NCBI GenBank assembly: GCA_018608435.1
Contig: JABAZV010000007.1
Location: 13,946 to 72,309 of the forward strand
Origin: Patescibacteria group bacterium
GTDB taxonomy: Bacteria; Patescibacteriota; Minisyncoccia; Phycocordibacterales; UBA918
Reading direction: 5' to 3'
Length of the DNA stretch: 58,364 bases
Numbering within the stretch: position 1 is the first letter of the stretch; every line of letters starts with the position of its first letter. The translations under genes were made by a program, and so were the position numbers. Of this stretch, positions 17,728-27,197 are shown one piece after another. The notes under the pieces were generated by a model. The model made no database searches. It saw only the letters and a list, made by a program, of their open reading frames with translations, and had not been told where the DNA came from.

Positions 17728-17796
17728 AAAAATTAGTATTTGATTACAATGTTTTCGCTGTGAGTATAACAGGACAAACAAAAAAAACAAAGCGCA

Positions 17797-18084
17797 TCAA
17801 TTATTAATCAATGAAAATAATATTAGCAGAATACAGAGAGCTGTTAGAGGAATCATGACATAACAACTAAGTTGTTCAGCATCGCTGTATGCTATCTTTC
17901 TCCGCAAAACAAAATACATGATGATTCGCGACAAAGACAATGGCACTATAAAATATAAAAAACCAATAACAAATGACGCTTCAAAACTCTCAGCATCATC
18001 CATCACTGAAAGAATAGAACTGCCCATAACAAATATGAGGAACAAATTGAGAATCAAACCAACAGCATCTAGAGCTTCTTTCAT
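17797..18084 (-). CDS. Small three-helix membrane protein, unknown
   Basis: A 95-residue hydrophobic protein with three predicted transmembrane segments (about 8-28, 36-58, 73-92) and a short basic loop (LRRKIAYSDAEQ). I do not recognise a family. It lies between map and ndk on the same strand and so is probably cotranscribed with the nucleotide kinase genes. Confidence 0.6.
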   Translation of the reverse strand: MKEALDAVGLILNLFLIFVMGSSILSVMDDAESFEASFVIGFLYFIVPLSLSRIIMYFVLRRKIAYSDAEQLSCYVMIPLTALCILLILFSLINN

Positions 18085-18145
18085 ACAATTTATAGTATCA
18101 TATTGCCAAAACGACTGAAGATTCTGTTTTATAATATGTCCTATA

Positions 18146-18925
18146 TCACTTACGAACCTGCGTCAAAATAACTGGACCAGCTTCGGTAATCGCCACGCTA
18201 TGTTCGAAGTGCGCACTCCAGCTGCCATCTTCGGTATAAACACTATAGCCGTCGCCATCGTCATCAAACCACACATCGGAATCACCAATATTAACAATCG
18301 GCTCGATGGCGTATACGTGCCCCACTTCAATCAACGGTCCAGAGCCAGCTTTGCCGTGGTTTGGAATATTAGGTTCTTCGTGCACTGAATAACCAACTCC
18401 ATGACCACACAAAACTTCTACTACAGAAAAGCCTGCTTTCTCTACACATGCCTGCACAGCTGCACTTATATCACCAATATGATTTCCTGGCTTAGCCTGC
18501 TTAATACCGAGAGACAAAGCTTCTTTTGTAACACTCAGTAGTTTGCTTGCTTCTTGGCTTATCTCGCCCACTCCAACCGTAATACCAGAATCAACAACCA
18601 TATTTTTATATGACAAAGACATGTCGATATTGACAGTGTCACCTTCTTTTAGAACAATCTCTTTAGACGGAATGCCATGCTGGACACAATCATTTACCGA
18701 GACACAAATGGCAGCCGGAAAAGGCCTGTCAGTAAATTCCGGATGATAACCCAAAAGCACTGGCACAACATTATACTTTTCGGCTAACTCCATAGCACGA
18801 TCATCAATATCTAAAGTAGTATTGCCAGGGATTGCAACCGTTGCCAATTCCTTGAGGATACCAGCCAGAATACTTCCTGCTTCTTTCAAGATTTCTATTT
18901 CTGTTGTGGTCTTTTTTTGTATCAT
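18146..18925 (-). CDS. map: Methionine aminopeptidase, type I
   Basis: A 259-residue enzyme removing the initiator methionine from nascent proteins. The metal ligands are all in place: Asp101 and Asp112 (NIDMSLSYKNMVVDSG), His175 (CGHGVGYSVHEEP), Glu208 (YAIEPI) and Glu241 (HFEHSVAI); His83 is the substrate-contact His. Compared with the E. coli enzyme the DVG motif of the first Asp reads DMS. It lies after adk, as in many bacterial secY-adk-map clusters, although secY is elsewhere in this window. Confidence 0.93.
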   Translation of the reverse strand: MIQKKTTTEIEILKEAGSILAGILKELATVAIPGNTTLDIDDRAMELAEKYNVVPVLLGYHPEFTDRPFPAAICVSVNDCVQHGIPSKEIVLKEGDTVNIDMSLSYKNMVVDSGITVGVGEISQEASKLLSVTKEALSLGIKQAKPGNHIGDISAAVQACVEKAGFSVVEVLCGHGVGYSVHEEPNIPNHGKAGSGPLIEVGHVYAIEPIVNIGDSDVWFDDDGDGYSVYTEDGSWSAHFEHSVAITEAGPVILTQVRK

Positions 18926-18945
18926 GCTTATAGAGTTTAAAAGAC

Positions 18946-19542
18946 TTATGCTAAGCCCAGAGCTTTCAACACTTGCTGATGAACACCTTCTATTGTATCC
19001 GTACCGACCAAATCATGCACCGTAGAACCTTCGCGCTCACGATAAAAATCAAGTACAGGCAGAGTGTCTTCTCGATACCAGCGTAAACGTGTTTCGATAG
19101 ATTCTGCTGTATCATCGTCACGCGCACGACCAACCATTCTTTCTCGCACAATCTCTTCTGGTGTATCAAGATTAATAACTTCTACTTCAGGACGCTCAAA
19201 AAAACTCAAAGCATTATCTAGCACTCTTGCTTGATGTGTCGTGCGCGGAAAACCGTCAATTAGCAAATGGCACTTTGGATCAAGCTGATCGATCATTGCC
19301 TGCCCCCACAAAACGTGAGTCAGGAAGTCAGGCTGTAACTCACCAGAGTCTAAGGTTTCGCTTATTTTTCTCTCAGCAAAAGTTTCATGCTTAGATGCTA
19401 GGGCGCGGAAACGACGACCAGTTTGAATATCAACAATCCTGCGAGAAGGATCTTTTTCTGAAATGACCTGATAAAGCTTTTCAATTTGGGTTCCTTTTCC
19501 ACTGCCTTGTGGACCGACAAAGATTACTGTTTTGGGTTGCAT
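18946..19542 (-). CDS. adk: Adenylate kinase
   Basis: A 198-residue P-loop kinase making two ADP from ATP and AMP. P-loop GPQGSGKG is at residues 10-17, the AMP-binding region includes LDSGELQPD, and LLIDGFPRTTHQA is the NMP/Mg segment. The LID is short and lacks zinc cysteines (MVGRARDDDTAESIETRL). Five bases separate it from gmk upstream. Confidence 0.92.
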   Translation of the reverse strand: MQPKTVIFVGPQGSGKGTQIEKLYQVISEKDPSRRIVDIQTGRRFRALASKHETFAERKISETLDSGELQPDFLTHVLWGQAMIDQLDPKCHLLIDGFPRTTHQARVLDNALSFFERPEVEVINLDTPEEIVRERMVGRARDDDTAESIETRLRWYREDTLPVLDFYREREGSTVHDLVGTDTIEGVHQQVLKALGLA

Positions 19543-19547
19543 GATTA

Positions 19548-20144
19548 TTATTTACATTTACTAAGCGCTTTTATGACTGTCTTCCTAAGATCAGCGTAAG
19601 CTTCTTCTAGCCCTTCTCTATTGTCGATAATAACGTCGGCAGAAGGCTTAACTTCCTGTTCTATCAAGTAACGTTCGTACCTCTTTTTCAAATCTTCTTC
19701 ACTGATATCTGCTCTAGCAATCGCTCTTGCCTTTAAAACATCCCAGCCACCTGATTCTATATAAGCTATGGTTATGTGTTTACGAGGCAAAAGCTGAAGC
19801 AGGTTTTCAACACCTTGCAGCTCGATCTCAAGCAGAACCAAATTGTTTTCACTAAGATGTGGAATTATTTCACTTTTAAGTGTGCCATACAAATTTCCAG
19901 CAAACTCTGCCCACTCTAGAAAATCACCCTGCGCAATTTTATCCTCAAATTCTGTGCGAGATAAAAAATAATAATCTTTACCCTCAACATCATTCGGACG
20001 CATGGCTCGTGAAGTGCAAGAAACTGACATTTTAATATCGGTATATTCTGCTAGCAAGCGCTTAATTAAAGTCCCTTTCCCGCTGCCTGTCGGTGCCATC
20101 ACCACTAACACATGACCCTTAATATTATTATTGACGGCTTCCAT
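19548..20144 (-). CDS. gmk: Guanylate kinase
   Basis: A 198-residue kinase phosphorylating GMP to GDP. P-loop APTGSGKG (17-24), the GMP-binding SCTSRAMRPNDVEGKDYYFLS, FLEWAEFAGNLYGT and LLEIELQGVENL are all as in the family. First gene of the minus-strand kinase operon and divergent from the CMP kinase gene. Confidence 0.93.
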   Translation of the reverse strand: MEAVNNNIKGHVLVVMAPTGSGKGTLIKRLLAEYTDIKMSVSCTSRAMRPNDVEGKDYYFLSRTEFEDKIAQGDFLEWAEFAGNLYGTLKSEIIPHLSENNLVLLEIELQGVENLLQLLPRKHITIAYIESGGWDVLKARAIARADISEEDLKKRYERYLIEQEVKPSADVIIDNREGLEEAYADLRKTVIKALSKCK

Positions 20145-20223
20145 AATGTAGGGAGAATAGCAGCTTTTTTGCGCAACCGCAACGTGTTATGCTGATAGCA
20201 ATTCATTACACAATCATATAAAT

Positions 20224-20856
20224 ATGCAGCGTAAGCACATTATTACAATTTCCGGGAAGCCGGGTAGCGGCAAGTCTTCTACATCCGATAAAGTGTCGGA
20301 GCTACTCGGATATACTCGTCATTCCTCTGGTGACATGGTACGTAATGCTCTAAAGAAACACAAAATGTCGCTAGCCGAATACAACGACGAGACCAACACC
20401 GAATTTAGCCTTGACGAAGAAGTTGACGAGGCACTACGAGAACTCCGCATCCAAAAAGATGTGGTCGTCGATTCTAGACTAGGGTTTTATTGGCTACCAG
20501 AATCATTTAAAGTATATTTGGACCTCGACTTAGAAATCGCCACCGCCCGAATCTTTAAAGACACTGTCAGCAATCAGATGCGACGAGATGTTGGAACCAG
20601 CTCCTCTTCACTCGCTGGCGTTACTCGCCAAGTGCGCGAACGAATGCTGGCTGAGCAAAATCGTTTTCGCAACCTGTACGGCGTTGACCCTTACAACAAA
20701 AATCACTTTGATTTAGTAATTGACACCTCCAGACAAAATCCTCAATCTGTAGCAATCGCTGTTTTTGACTCCTATCGTAAATGGCTAGACTCTGAAGTCT
20801 GGGAACCAAAACATAACTCTGTGCCTCTGCGTTATTCGTTTAAAAATCAGTACTAA
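20224..20856 (+). CDS. cmk: Cytidylate kinase-like, archaeal short type
   Basis: A 210-residue P-loop kinase. GKPGSGKS is at residues 11-18, followed by the HSSGDMVRNAL segment that resembles the YYDTGAMYRA/SSGEIFR element of CMP kinases, and DVVVDSRLGFYW in place of the archaeal EGRLAGW. The overall size and motifs fit the short archaeal-type CMP kinase (COG1102) rather than the E. coli form. With ndk, adk and gmk nearby, it would complete the NMP-to-NTP set for RNA synthesis from salvaged nucleotides. Confidence 0.75.
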   Translation: MQRKHIITISGKPGSGKSSTSDKVSELLGYTRHSSGDMVRNALKKHKMSLAEYNDETNTEFSLDEEVDEALRELRIQKDVVVDSRLGFYWLPESFKVYLDLDLEIATARIFKDTVSNQMRRDVGTSSSSLAGVTRQVRERMLAEQNRFRNLYGVDPYNKNHFDLVIDTSRQNPQSVAIAVFDSYRKWLDSEVWEPKHNSVPLRYSFKNQY

Positions 20857-20877
20857 GTTACCGAAAGATCGGAGTGA

Positions 20878-20921
20878 CAATGAAAAAGAATGACGCCTAA
20901 AGGCGTCATTCTTTTTCATTG
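20878..20921. terminator. Bidirectional intrinsic terminator
   Basis: A 44-base inverted repeat with 20-bp arms and a 4-base loop, between the convergent CMP kinase and thrombospondin-repeat genes; A/T tracts lie within both arms. Confidence 0.85.
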
Positions 20922-20941
20922 TCCTCTACCTAAACTTCTCT

Positions 20942-22222
20942 CTACTTTTCAGCTGAATCATTCTTATCGCTCGACGCTTCATTTTCTTCTGACACCTCAC
21001 CTTTTTCGTTCATTCTCTGCGGACGTGGACCTTTGGCCACTAAAGCAAACAGCACTAACAAAACCAAAGCGGCTGTTCCCATACCAACCCAAGGAATCCA
21101 AGGATTTGCTTCAGTTAAACGACTTTCTTCCTCGTCACACTCATCACCAATACCATCAAGGTCTACATCAGACTGATTGCGATTGGGATAATTGACACAA
21201 TTATCATCAACATTGAGCACTCCATCATTGTCAAAATCATCACATACATCACCACGGCCATTATTGTTTATATCTGCCTGATCGACGTTTTCCACCCGCA
21301 CGCAGTTATCAAACAAATCTCTAACGCCGTCTCCATCAACGTCAGCTGGTATATAACGGGGATTGTTCACCGCGCTAAGCGGAGTGACTGTTAGAACTTC
21401 TTCATCAGAACGCAAGTTACCAGCCTCTGATGTACTAACTATAACTGGGCGATCTGCGTCAAAATATATTTCATAGGTTTCTTCTGGCTGCGCCAAGAAT
21501 CGTACAAAGTGCTGAGCTGCACTGGGATCAACCTCCTCTCTAAAATCAATCTCTGTAATTCTAAGCGGCTGTGCATAAGTAAATGTAACTTCAAAATAAT
21601 TCGCCGTCACTTCAGGGAAAGTAACTCTTGTGCCGGTCATTTCTTTTTTTGCAACAATAGTTTGCAGACCGCTGCCTTCCAGAAGTTGATTTTTTTTATC
21701 TATGACTCTTCTTGGTGAATATTTGACTTCAACCGTACGCGGCAGTGCTACATACCTGTCTAACTGTAACTGCAATTCACTGGTGACAATAGAGTCACCA
21801 AAAGAAAGCTTAAGCGTCACCTCACCCTTTCCTTCTGTGGGCATAAGAAACTGCGTAGCTGTATCTATCCTGCCGTCTACCAAGTAATGCAAAGAAGGCG
21901 CGCTGGGATCACTTTTAACTGAGACAGCTTTTTTTTCTTGATTAGTTTGATACAGGATAGAGCCAATATTATTGACACTTCCAAGCTCTCGCACCAAGCG
22001 TTGCTCGTACTGAGATTTAGGACCATAGAGCGGTACCGATACTACAGTCGGAACAAGCACGTCAATTGTCTCAATTTTCATTACGTACTCAAAAGTAGTT
22101 ATTTCATCATTTCCATTTACAGCCTGAGTATCAGTTACTGCCTGCGCAACAAACACCTGAGCTACGAACAGAAATAAAACTGTGCAAGCTATTTTATGTG
22201 CCTTAGATAAAATTGTATTCAT
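20942..22222 (-). CDS. Secreted, membrane-anchored thrombospondin type-3 repeat protein
   Basis: A 426-residue protein. Residues 8-29 form a signal peptide (ACTVLFLFVAQVFVAQAV). A beta-rich domain (about 30-280) of unknown family precedes calcium-binding thrombospondin type-3 repeats (about 290-365) with DVDGDGVRDLFDNC, DINNNGRGDVCDDFDNDG and DVDLDGIGDECD. A C-terminal transmembrane helix (about 375-397, GMGTAALVLLVLFALVA) and a charged cytoplasmic tail end the protein. ATG at 22222 is chosen because it starts the signal peptide and clears the upstream gene by 7 bases. Paired with the DUF2339 membrane protein; probably a calcium-stabilised surface protein. Confidence 0.78.
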   Translation of the reverse strand: MNTILSKAHKIACTVLFLFVAQVFVAQAVTDTQAVNGNDEITTFEYVMKIETIDVLVPTVVSVPLYGPKSQYEQRLVRELGSVNNIGSILYQTNQEKKAVSVKSDPSAPSLHYLVDGRIDTATQFLMPTEGKGEVTLKLSFGDSIVTSELQLQLDRYVALPRTVEVKYSPRRVIDKKNQLLEGSGLQTIVAKKEMTGTRVTFPEVTANYFEVTFTYAQPLRITEIDFREEVDPSAAQHFVRFLAQPEETYEIYFDADRPVIVSTSEAGNLRSDEEVLTVTPLSAVNNPRYIPADVDGDGVRDLFDNCVRVENVDQADINNNGRGDVCDDFDNDGVLNVDDNCVNYPNRNQSDVDLDGIGDECDEEESRLTEANPWIPWVGMGTAALVLLVLFALVAKGPRPQRMNEKGEVSEENEASSDKNDSAEK

Positions 22223-22229
22223 AGTGTGG

Positions 22230-24005
22230 TTAATTAATTTCTGTTTCTTTATGATGTAACTTGCGTACAAAAGCAGTCGATATCAGCATCACTCCAATAA
22301 TTAGGAATGTAACAATTCTTCCTTCCAAGCTCATCTCCCAGACATCAATGAACAACAATCGCAGAACAACCAGACCGATCATAACTGAACCAGAAAGGCG
22401 AGCTCCTTTGCTAGCGCGAGCAGTACCAATAACGAATAATGAAATACCAACAATTGTATAGATAATCAAAGAAATAGTCGTGGCAACATCATATGCCAAA
22501 AGAGCATGCGTCACTAGCCATACCAGTGATACTGAAAAGAAACTTCCTACCATCAAAGCTACTTTATCTATCACTGAAGACAGACCATTCTTTTCAGAAC
22601 GCTCTCGCATGCTCCATAAATAGGCAAAACCAAATAAAGTAACAATCGCTACAATTACAACGACAAAATCATTGTGCCAAATTCCATCTCTCCAACTTCG
22701 TGAATCCAAGCTTCCAACTGAGAGCAGAGCTGGGACAGCAAACAACAAACCAATGTATGACAATGAGCGAGAAGAAACACCCAATTTGCCAGCAGCCACA
22801 AGCACCGCTGCAATTTCAAACCAATACGCTAGCGTGAGCGTTGGACCACTCAATTCAGCAGCCGTTGCAACACCAACCAGCGCCACACTAGTAGCACCGT
22901 AAATGTAAAATGCGATACGATTGGCGGTGTAGATGTAAACCACGTAAGCACCAAAAGCAAAGATGATTGCCCACGCTGAATATATCAAACTGCGCCACTC
23001 TTCCGACACTCCAGCTTCAACCCAGACAAACAGAAATACTGCAATTCCAATAGCAATCGCCGCATGCACTGGCATATGATGCTCCCCTTGTCCGTGGCGG
23101 CGCAGTAAACTCACCATATTGGCGCCGAAGTATAGCGCAATGAAAATAAATGAGAACATTAGCACTGCCTGCGTATCAGCAGATGATGACGTAAGCATAA
23201 AGAAAAGAGAATAGGTAAATGTTATTAGCAGCGAAGCTAATATTAACTTAGTCCAACCTGTCTGCCACACAACCCAAAGTGTTCCAGCCGCCACTAAAAG
23301 TAAGTACAAGAAAAGCCCAACCGTATCTGGCGCAGGCGAGTTAGTGAAGAGAGGAGCGATGCTACCAAGAAACAAACCAGCTCCAGCCAGATTTTTACTA
23401 TTGTAACGAACCGCCACAAAAGATACAAAAACAACCGTCATGAACATCATGATCAACGCTGACAACGGAGTGAACAGATAATATATCTCACGCGCAGCAA
23501 AAGTAGTCAGCAAAATAATAGTTGAACCGAGCACGGTAAATATTCCTCCTTGGTGCTTGTGGGTACCAATCCGCCAAATACCAAGCACCATGACAGCAGC
23601 ACCAGCGAGCAAGCCGATAGTAATTTGTCCGAGTGGACCAATCCATTCATTTATCACTGCGTAACTAGCGAGCCAGCCGAACGCAAGCAAGAGCAAGAAA
23701 GCTCCCAGCTTCATTAAGAAATCTTCTTTTAGCCAATCAAAGAAACGCTCTGCTGCAGATGGTTCTGTGGCAACTGCAAATGTACTAGCTGTTTTTATAA
23801 AAGGATTAGGTGGTGGAACAGGATTCGTCGTAGACAGAGGCACTGCCTGAGACAGATCATAAACTTCAGAACCAACCTGCCCTTCATTAGATTGACTCGG
23901 CTGATAATTTGAAGTGAGCGAGTTGATGCGCTCTTCTAACTTGGTAATTCTTTGCCCCAAATAAAAGAAGCCTATGATTGCAAAAATTGTAAATAAGAAA
24001 TACAT
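22230..24005 (-). CDS. DUF2339-like polytopic membrane protein
   Basis: A 591-residue protein with a first helix (1-18), a coiled-coil-like LGQRITKLEERINSL, a Pro/Ser-rich linker and then about 15 or more transmembrane segments. The block WLKEDFLMKLGAFLLLLAFGW followed by IGPLGQITIGLLAG is typical of DUF2339 membrane proteins, whose role is unknown. ATG at 24005 is preferred over a GTG 18 bases upstream; a TAAAAT box lies 8 bases before it, consistent with a leaderless start. Cotranscribed with the thrombospondin-repeat gene. Confidence 0.72.
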   Translation of the reverse strand: MYFLFTIFAIIGFFYLGQRITKLEERINSLTSNYQPSQSNEGQVGSEVYDLSQAVPLSTTNPVPPPNPFIKTASTFAVATEPSAAERFFDWLKEDFLMKLGAFLLLLAFGWLASYAVINEWIGPLGQITIGLLAGAAVMVLGIWRIGTHKHQGGIFTVLGSTIILLTTFAAREIYYLFTPLSALIMMFMTVVFVSFVAVRYNSKNLAGAGLFLGSIAPLFTNSPAPDTVGLFLYLLLVAAGTLWVVWQTGWTKLILASLLITFTYSLFFMLTSSSADTQAVLMFSFIFIALYFGANMVSLLRRHGQGEHHMPVHAAIAIGIAVFLFVWVEAGVSEEWRSLIYSAWAIIFAFGAYVVYIYTANRIAFYIYGATSVALVGVATAAELSGPTLTLAYWFEIAAVLVAAGKLGVSSRSLSYIGLLFAVPALLSVGSLDSRSWRDGIWHNDFVVVIVAIVTLFGFAYLWSMRERSEKNGLSSVIDKVALMVGSFFSVSLVWLVTHALLAYDVATTISLIIYTIVGISLFVIGTARASKGARLSGSVMIGLVVLRLLFIDVWEMSLEGRIVTFLIIGVMLISTAFVRKLHHKETEIN

Positions 24006-24095
24006 ATAAAATAATTTTAGCACGCAGGAAGGAAAAGAAATTCACTAAACACATGAGAATAAAATTTTATATAAGTTGCGCTCAAAACGCTAATC

Positions 24096-24139
24096 AAACA
24101 AAATCACTTGCCGCAAGGCAAGTGATTTTTTTGGTTTGA
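24096..24139. terminator. Intrinsic terminator after secY
   Basis: Core arms 24101-24112 and 24117-24128 around loop GCAA, extended by CAAAC/GTTTG at the ends, with A/T runs on both sides; ends the spc block. Confidence 0.82.
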
Positions 24140-24159
24140 TTGAGTGAAATTAACTTGTG

Positions 24160-25440
24160 TTAGTACTCTCTCATCGAGACCTGAGCATCAAGTCGACGGA
24201 TAAGGTCAAGCACTACATTAACCACAATCAAGACAGCCGTACCACCAATAGCAAGAGCAGCTATACCAGTGATTATTTGCATCCCTACCGGCAACACAGC
24301 TATAACTCCTAGGAACAAAGCTCCAACAAGAGTAAGTCTAGTTACCAAGTTTCCAAGGTATTCCGCTGTGTGAGCACCTGGACGAATACCAGGAATGAAT
24401 CCTCCACTGCGTTGCAAGTTCTTTGAAACTGCATCAGGATCAAACGTAACAGCTGTGTAAAAGTAAGTGAAAAGAAACACTAGCAAGAAATACACACCAC
24501 CGTACGCCCATTGATTAGCAAGGAAAGCAGTCACCTGTTCGCTTGCTTGCGGCACCCAAGGCAAGTCAAATGCCGAAAGAATGTTTAGTACCATTTGCGG
24601 GAAAAGCAAGATAGAGAGAGCGAAAATAATCGGAATCACTCCAGCCTGGTTAAGACGCATCGGCAAATAAGATTGGCTGGAGCCGTAAGTAGAGCCAGCT
24701 CGACTTTGCTTTGCGTAAGTAATTGGCACCGGTCGTTCTGCCTCAGTCATTACTACCACGGCGTAGATAATACCGATTGCAGCAACCGTAACGCCCAGAT
24801 ACAAAGGCAGCTGAGAGAGGTCTGAGAAGTCATATGAGAACAACAGTTGATTCAGCGTCGCAGGCAAAGTAGCTACAATACCAGCAAAGATTATGATGGA
24901 AACACCGTTTCCAATACCATATTCCGTCACCAGCTCACCGATCCAGATAAGAAGAATGGAGCCAGCTACAATCAACACGACATTTACCGCGAACTCAAAG
25001 GTAGAAAGACCGACAATAACTCCTTGGCTTTTGAGCAAAGTAAGGAAACCAAAACCTTGCAAAATTGCGAGCGGAAGCGTAAGCATGCGGCTGTACTGCG
25101 TAAATTTAGCTCGCCCCGCCTCACCCTCTTCGGTGTAAAGGCTTTTGACCTTGGGCGACATAACCGTCATAAGCTGCATGATGATAGACGCAGTAATAAA
25201 TGGACCAACACCCAACATAACAATTGAGAGATTAGCCAATCCACCACCTGAGAATATATTCAGCAATCCTAAGAACTGATTATCTGCGAAAAATTGATCA
25301 AGCACATTTACATCTACTCCCGGAATTGGAATCGCTGCCAAAGCACGGAAGATGATCAACGCACCAAGTACAAACAATACTCGATTGCGAATAGTTGGAT
25401 CTGTAAAGATTACTTTTAGTTTTTGAAGGAAAGTTTGCAT
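24160..25440 (-). CDS. secY: Protein translocase subunit SecY
   Basis: A 426-residue, ten-helix channel protein of the Sec translocon. Signatures include RALAAIPIPGVD, NIFSGGGLANLSIVMLGVGPFITASIIMQL (shown here in part), GIGNGVSIIIFAGI, and YFYTAVTFDPDAVSKNLQ with GIRPG. Position after rplO is the conserved spc order, but a 235-base gap and its own promoter separate it. It exports the many signal-peptide proteins of this window. Confidence 0.96.
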   Translation of the reverse strand: MQTFLQKLKVIFTDPTIRNRVLFVLGALIIFRALAAIPIPGVDVNVLDQFFADNQFLGLLNIFSGGGLANLSIVMLGVGPFITASIIMQLMTVMSPKVKSLYTEEGEAGRAKFTQYSRMLTLPLAILQGFGFLTLLKSQGVIVGLSTFEFAVNVVLIVAGSILLIWIGELVTEYGIGNGVSIIIFAGIVATLPATLNQLLFSYDFSDLSQLPLYLGVTVAAIGIIYAVVVMTEAERPVPITYAKQSRAGSTYGSSQSYLPMRLNQAGVIPIIFALSILLFPQMVLNILSAFDLPWVPQASEQVTAFLANQWAYGGVYFLLVFLFTYFYTAVTFDPDAVSKNLQRSGGFIPGIRPGAHTAEYLGNLVTRLTLVGALFLGVIAVLPVGMQIITGIAALAIGGTAVLIVVNVVLDLIRRLDAQVSMREY

Positions 25441-25675
25441 AAGTCCTATAATATCGTTTATTTGAGAAACTGTCTAAACTTCGTAGCAATAACAATTCAT
25501 AAAAGTCACTTGAACTTAGTGAAAAAGTAAAAACTTTATAACTGAATATCTTTTGCCTCCTAAGACATATTCATACATATGACTTGGACACAAAATGCTT
25601 CAGTTCAAATATTTTTATTTTGCTAAGCTTGTTACTTACGACACTGCGCAAAACAAAGCAGACAGAATCTACAAT
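25441..25675 (-). promoter_or_regulatory. secY promoter region, leaderless start
   Basis: On the minus strand TAGACA (25476-25471), a 17-base spacer and TATTAT (25453-25448) precede the secY ATG by only 7 bases, so the transcript would be leaderless. The rest of the gap holds a 20-codon ORF near 25583-25521 with no further support and otherwise nothing recognised. Confidence 0.5.
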
Positions 25676-26146
25676 TTAACGTTTTGTTTTAAGCTCATTG
25701 CTAACGCTTCCACCAGCTGCTTCGATCTTTTCTTGGGCTGACTTTGAAACTTCACACTTTTCTATTGTGAGTTTTTTAGTCAACTCTCCGTTACCGAGAA
25801 TTTTTACCGCCGGCGCGCGCTTTGCGCGTGTCGCCAAAACACCAGCCCCAACGAGAGACTTTGGTGAAACAACTGCTCCAGCTTCAAAGGCTGCTTCTAG
25901 CGCTGCAACATTAACAACCACAGGACGAATCCGTTCTGAGTTAACTGTCTTAGCTCGGTTAACACCATGACCACGAAGCTTTGGTATCTTCTTGATGATG
26001 TCGCGCATTTCTGGACGAGTACTGTTACCAGCTCGTGCCTTTTGCCCTTTATGTCCTTTGCCTGAAGTTTTACCTCGCTTCCCGCCTCGACCAATCCGCT
26101 TAGCGCTTTTGCGCGGTGTAGTTGGTTTTAATTCATGAAGTTGCAT
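25676..26146 (-). CDS. rplO: 50S ribosomal protein L15
   Basis: A 156-residue protein with MQLHELKPTTPRKSAKRIGR, GKRGKTSGKGHKGQKAR (the glycine/lysine-rich extension entering the 50S core) and KILGNGELTKKLTIE near the C-terminus. Three bases separate it from rpsE, so rpmD (L30), usually between them, is absent; this absence is a known feature of the Candidate Phyla Radiation. Confidence 0.95.
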   Translation of the reverse strand: MQLHELKPTTPRKSAKRIGRGGKRGKTSGKGHKGQKARAGNSTRPEMRDIIKKIPKLRGHGVNRAKTVNSERIRPVVVNVAALEAAFEAGAVVSPKSLVGAGVLATRAKRAPAVKILGNGELTKKLTIEKCEVSKSAQEKIEAAGGSVSNELKTKR

Positions 26147-26149
26147 AGG

Positions 26150-26797
26150 CTATTTAACATTAAGTTGCTTAAGCGCTTCGACAGCGGCGCGAGCATTATT
26201 AAGCTTGTTCTTTGATCGAGAAAAGATTTTTGCAGTAACGTCTTTCACTCCAGCAATCTCGAGCACTGTTCGTACTGATGAACCAGCCACTAGTCCACGA
26301 CCAGGTGCAGGCATAATCATTACTTCACTTGAAGCATACTTAACGTGTACGTCGTGTGGAATACGAGCGTCTTTGTCCATCAGCACGGTAATCATATGCT
26401 TCTTAGCGTCACGGATAGCTTTTTCGATGGCAAGCTGAGTGTCTCCGGCTTTACCGACTCCAACTCCAACCTTTCCTTTTTTGTCTCCAATAACCATAGA
26501 AACAGAGAATGAGAAACGGCGACCACCAGCCATCACACGCGTAACGCGGCGAATACTAACAATCTTTTGATCAAACTCTGGACGAGGTCGTTCTTGACGA
26601 CCGCCACGACGGGTACGACGACGATCATTGGTGCCACCTGCGCGACGTGGACGACGCGCATCACGAGCCGGTCGTCTTGTGCCAGCGGGTGCATCGGTAG
26701 CTGCGCCGGCTGCTGCCGGTGCAACTGCTGCTGCTTCTTTGTTTGCAGCGTCTGACTTTACGTCAGTTGTAGCTTCCTGCTGTTTTTCTTCTGACAT
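26150..26797 (-). CDS. rpsE: 30S ribosomal protein S5 with disordered N-terminal extension
   Basis: A 215-residue S5. The conserved core (about 74-213) has KIVSIRRVTRVMAGGRRFSF, GVGVGKAGD and APGRGLVAGSSVRTVLEIAG. The first 73 residues are an Ala/Arg-rich low-complexity extension (ARRPRRAGG type), longer than the usual few residues. S5 takes part in decoding fidelity and mRNA helicase action at the entry channel. Confidence 0.95.
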   Translation of the reverse strand: MSEEKQQEATTDVKSDAANKEAAAVAPAAAGAATDAPAGTRRPARDARRPRRAGGTNDRRRTRRGGRQERPRPEFDQKIVSIRRVTRVMAGGRRFSFSVSMVIGDKKGKVGVGVGKAGDTQLAIEKAIRDAKKHMITVLMDKDARIPHDVHVKYASSEVMIMPAPGRGLVAGSSVRTVLEIAGVKDVTAKIFSRSKNKLNNARAAVEALKQLNVK

Positions 26798-26846
26798 TAT
26801 AAAATGTTTAGTTTAGTAAAATTTTGTTTACTTCTTTCGCTCTCGC

Positions 26847-27197
26847 TTAGAACTTCAGTCCTCCTTCTCGTGCTCCATCAGCCAAAGCAGCCACTACTCC
26901 CATGTAACGGAAACCGCCGCGGTCAAAAACAACTTCAGTTATTTTCAGATCAGCTGCTTTTTTAGCAATCGCTGTTCCAACTACTTTAGCCGATTCTAAA
27001 CGAACACCTTTTTCTTTACGAGAATCTGAAGCAGCAATTGTCTTACCGGCTTCATCATCTATCAGCTGAGCATACACAGATTGGTTACTCTTGAAGACAG
27101 CCAATCGTGGTCGCGTTGCTGTTCCTGACACTTTGTGTCGCAAGCGGTTATGTCGCTTAGAGCGAGCAGCCGTCTTGGATTGTGATTTGTTTGTCAT
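26847..27197 (-). CDS. rplR: 50S ribosomal protein L18
   Basis: A 116-residue 5S-rRNA-binding protein with [39 protein letters not shown] and the C-terminal [24 protein letters not shown]. The order rplF-rplR-rpsE is conserved, but a 170-base structured gap precedes it. Confidence 0.95.
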   Translation of the reverse strand: MTNKSQSKTAARSKRHNRLRHKVSGTATRPRLAVFKSNQSVYAQLIDDEAGKTIAASDSRKEKGVRLESAKVVGTAIAKKAADLKITEVVFDRGGFRYMGVVAALADGAREGGLKF

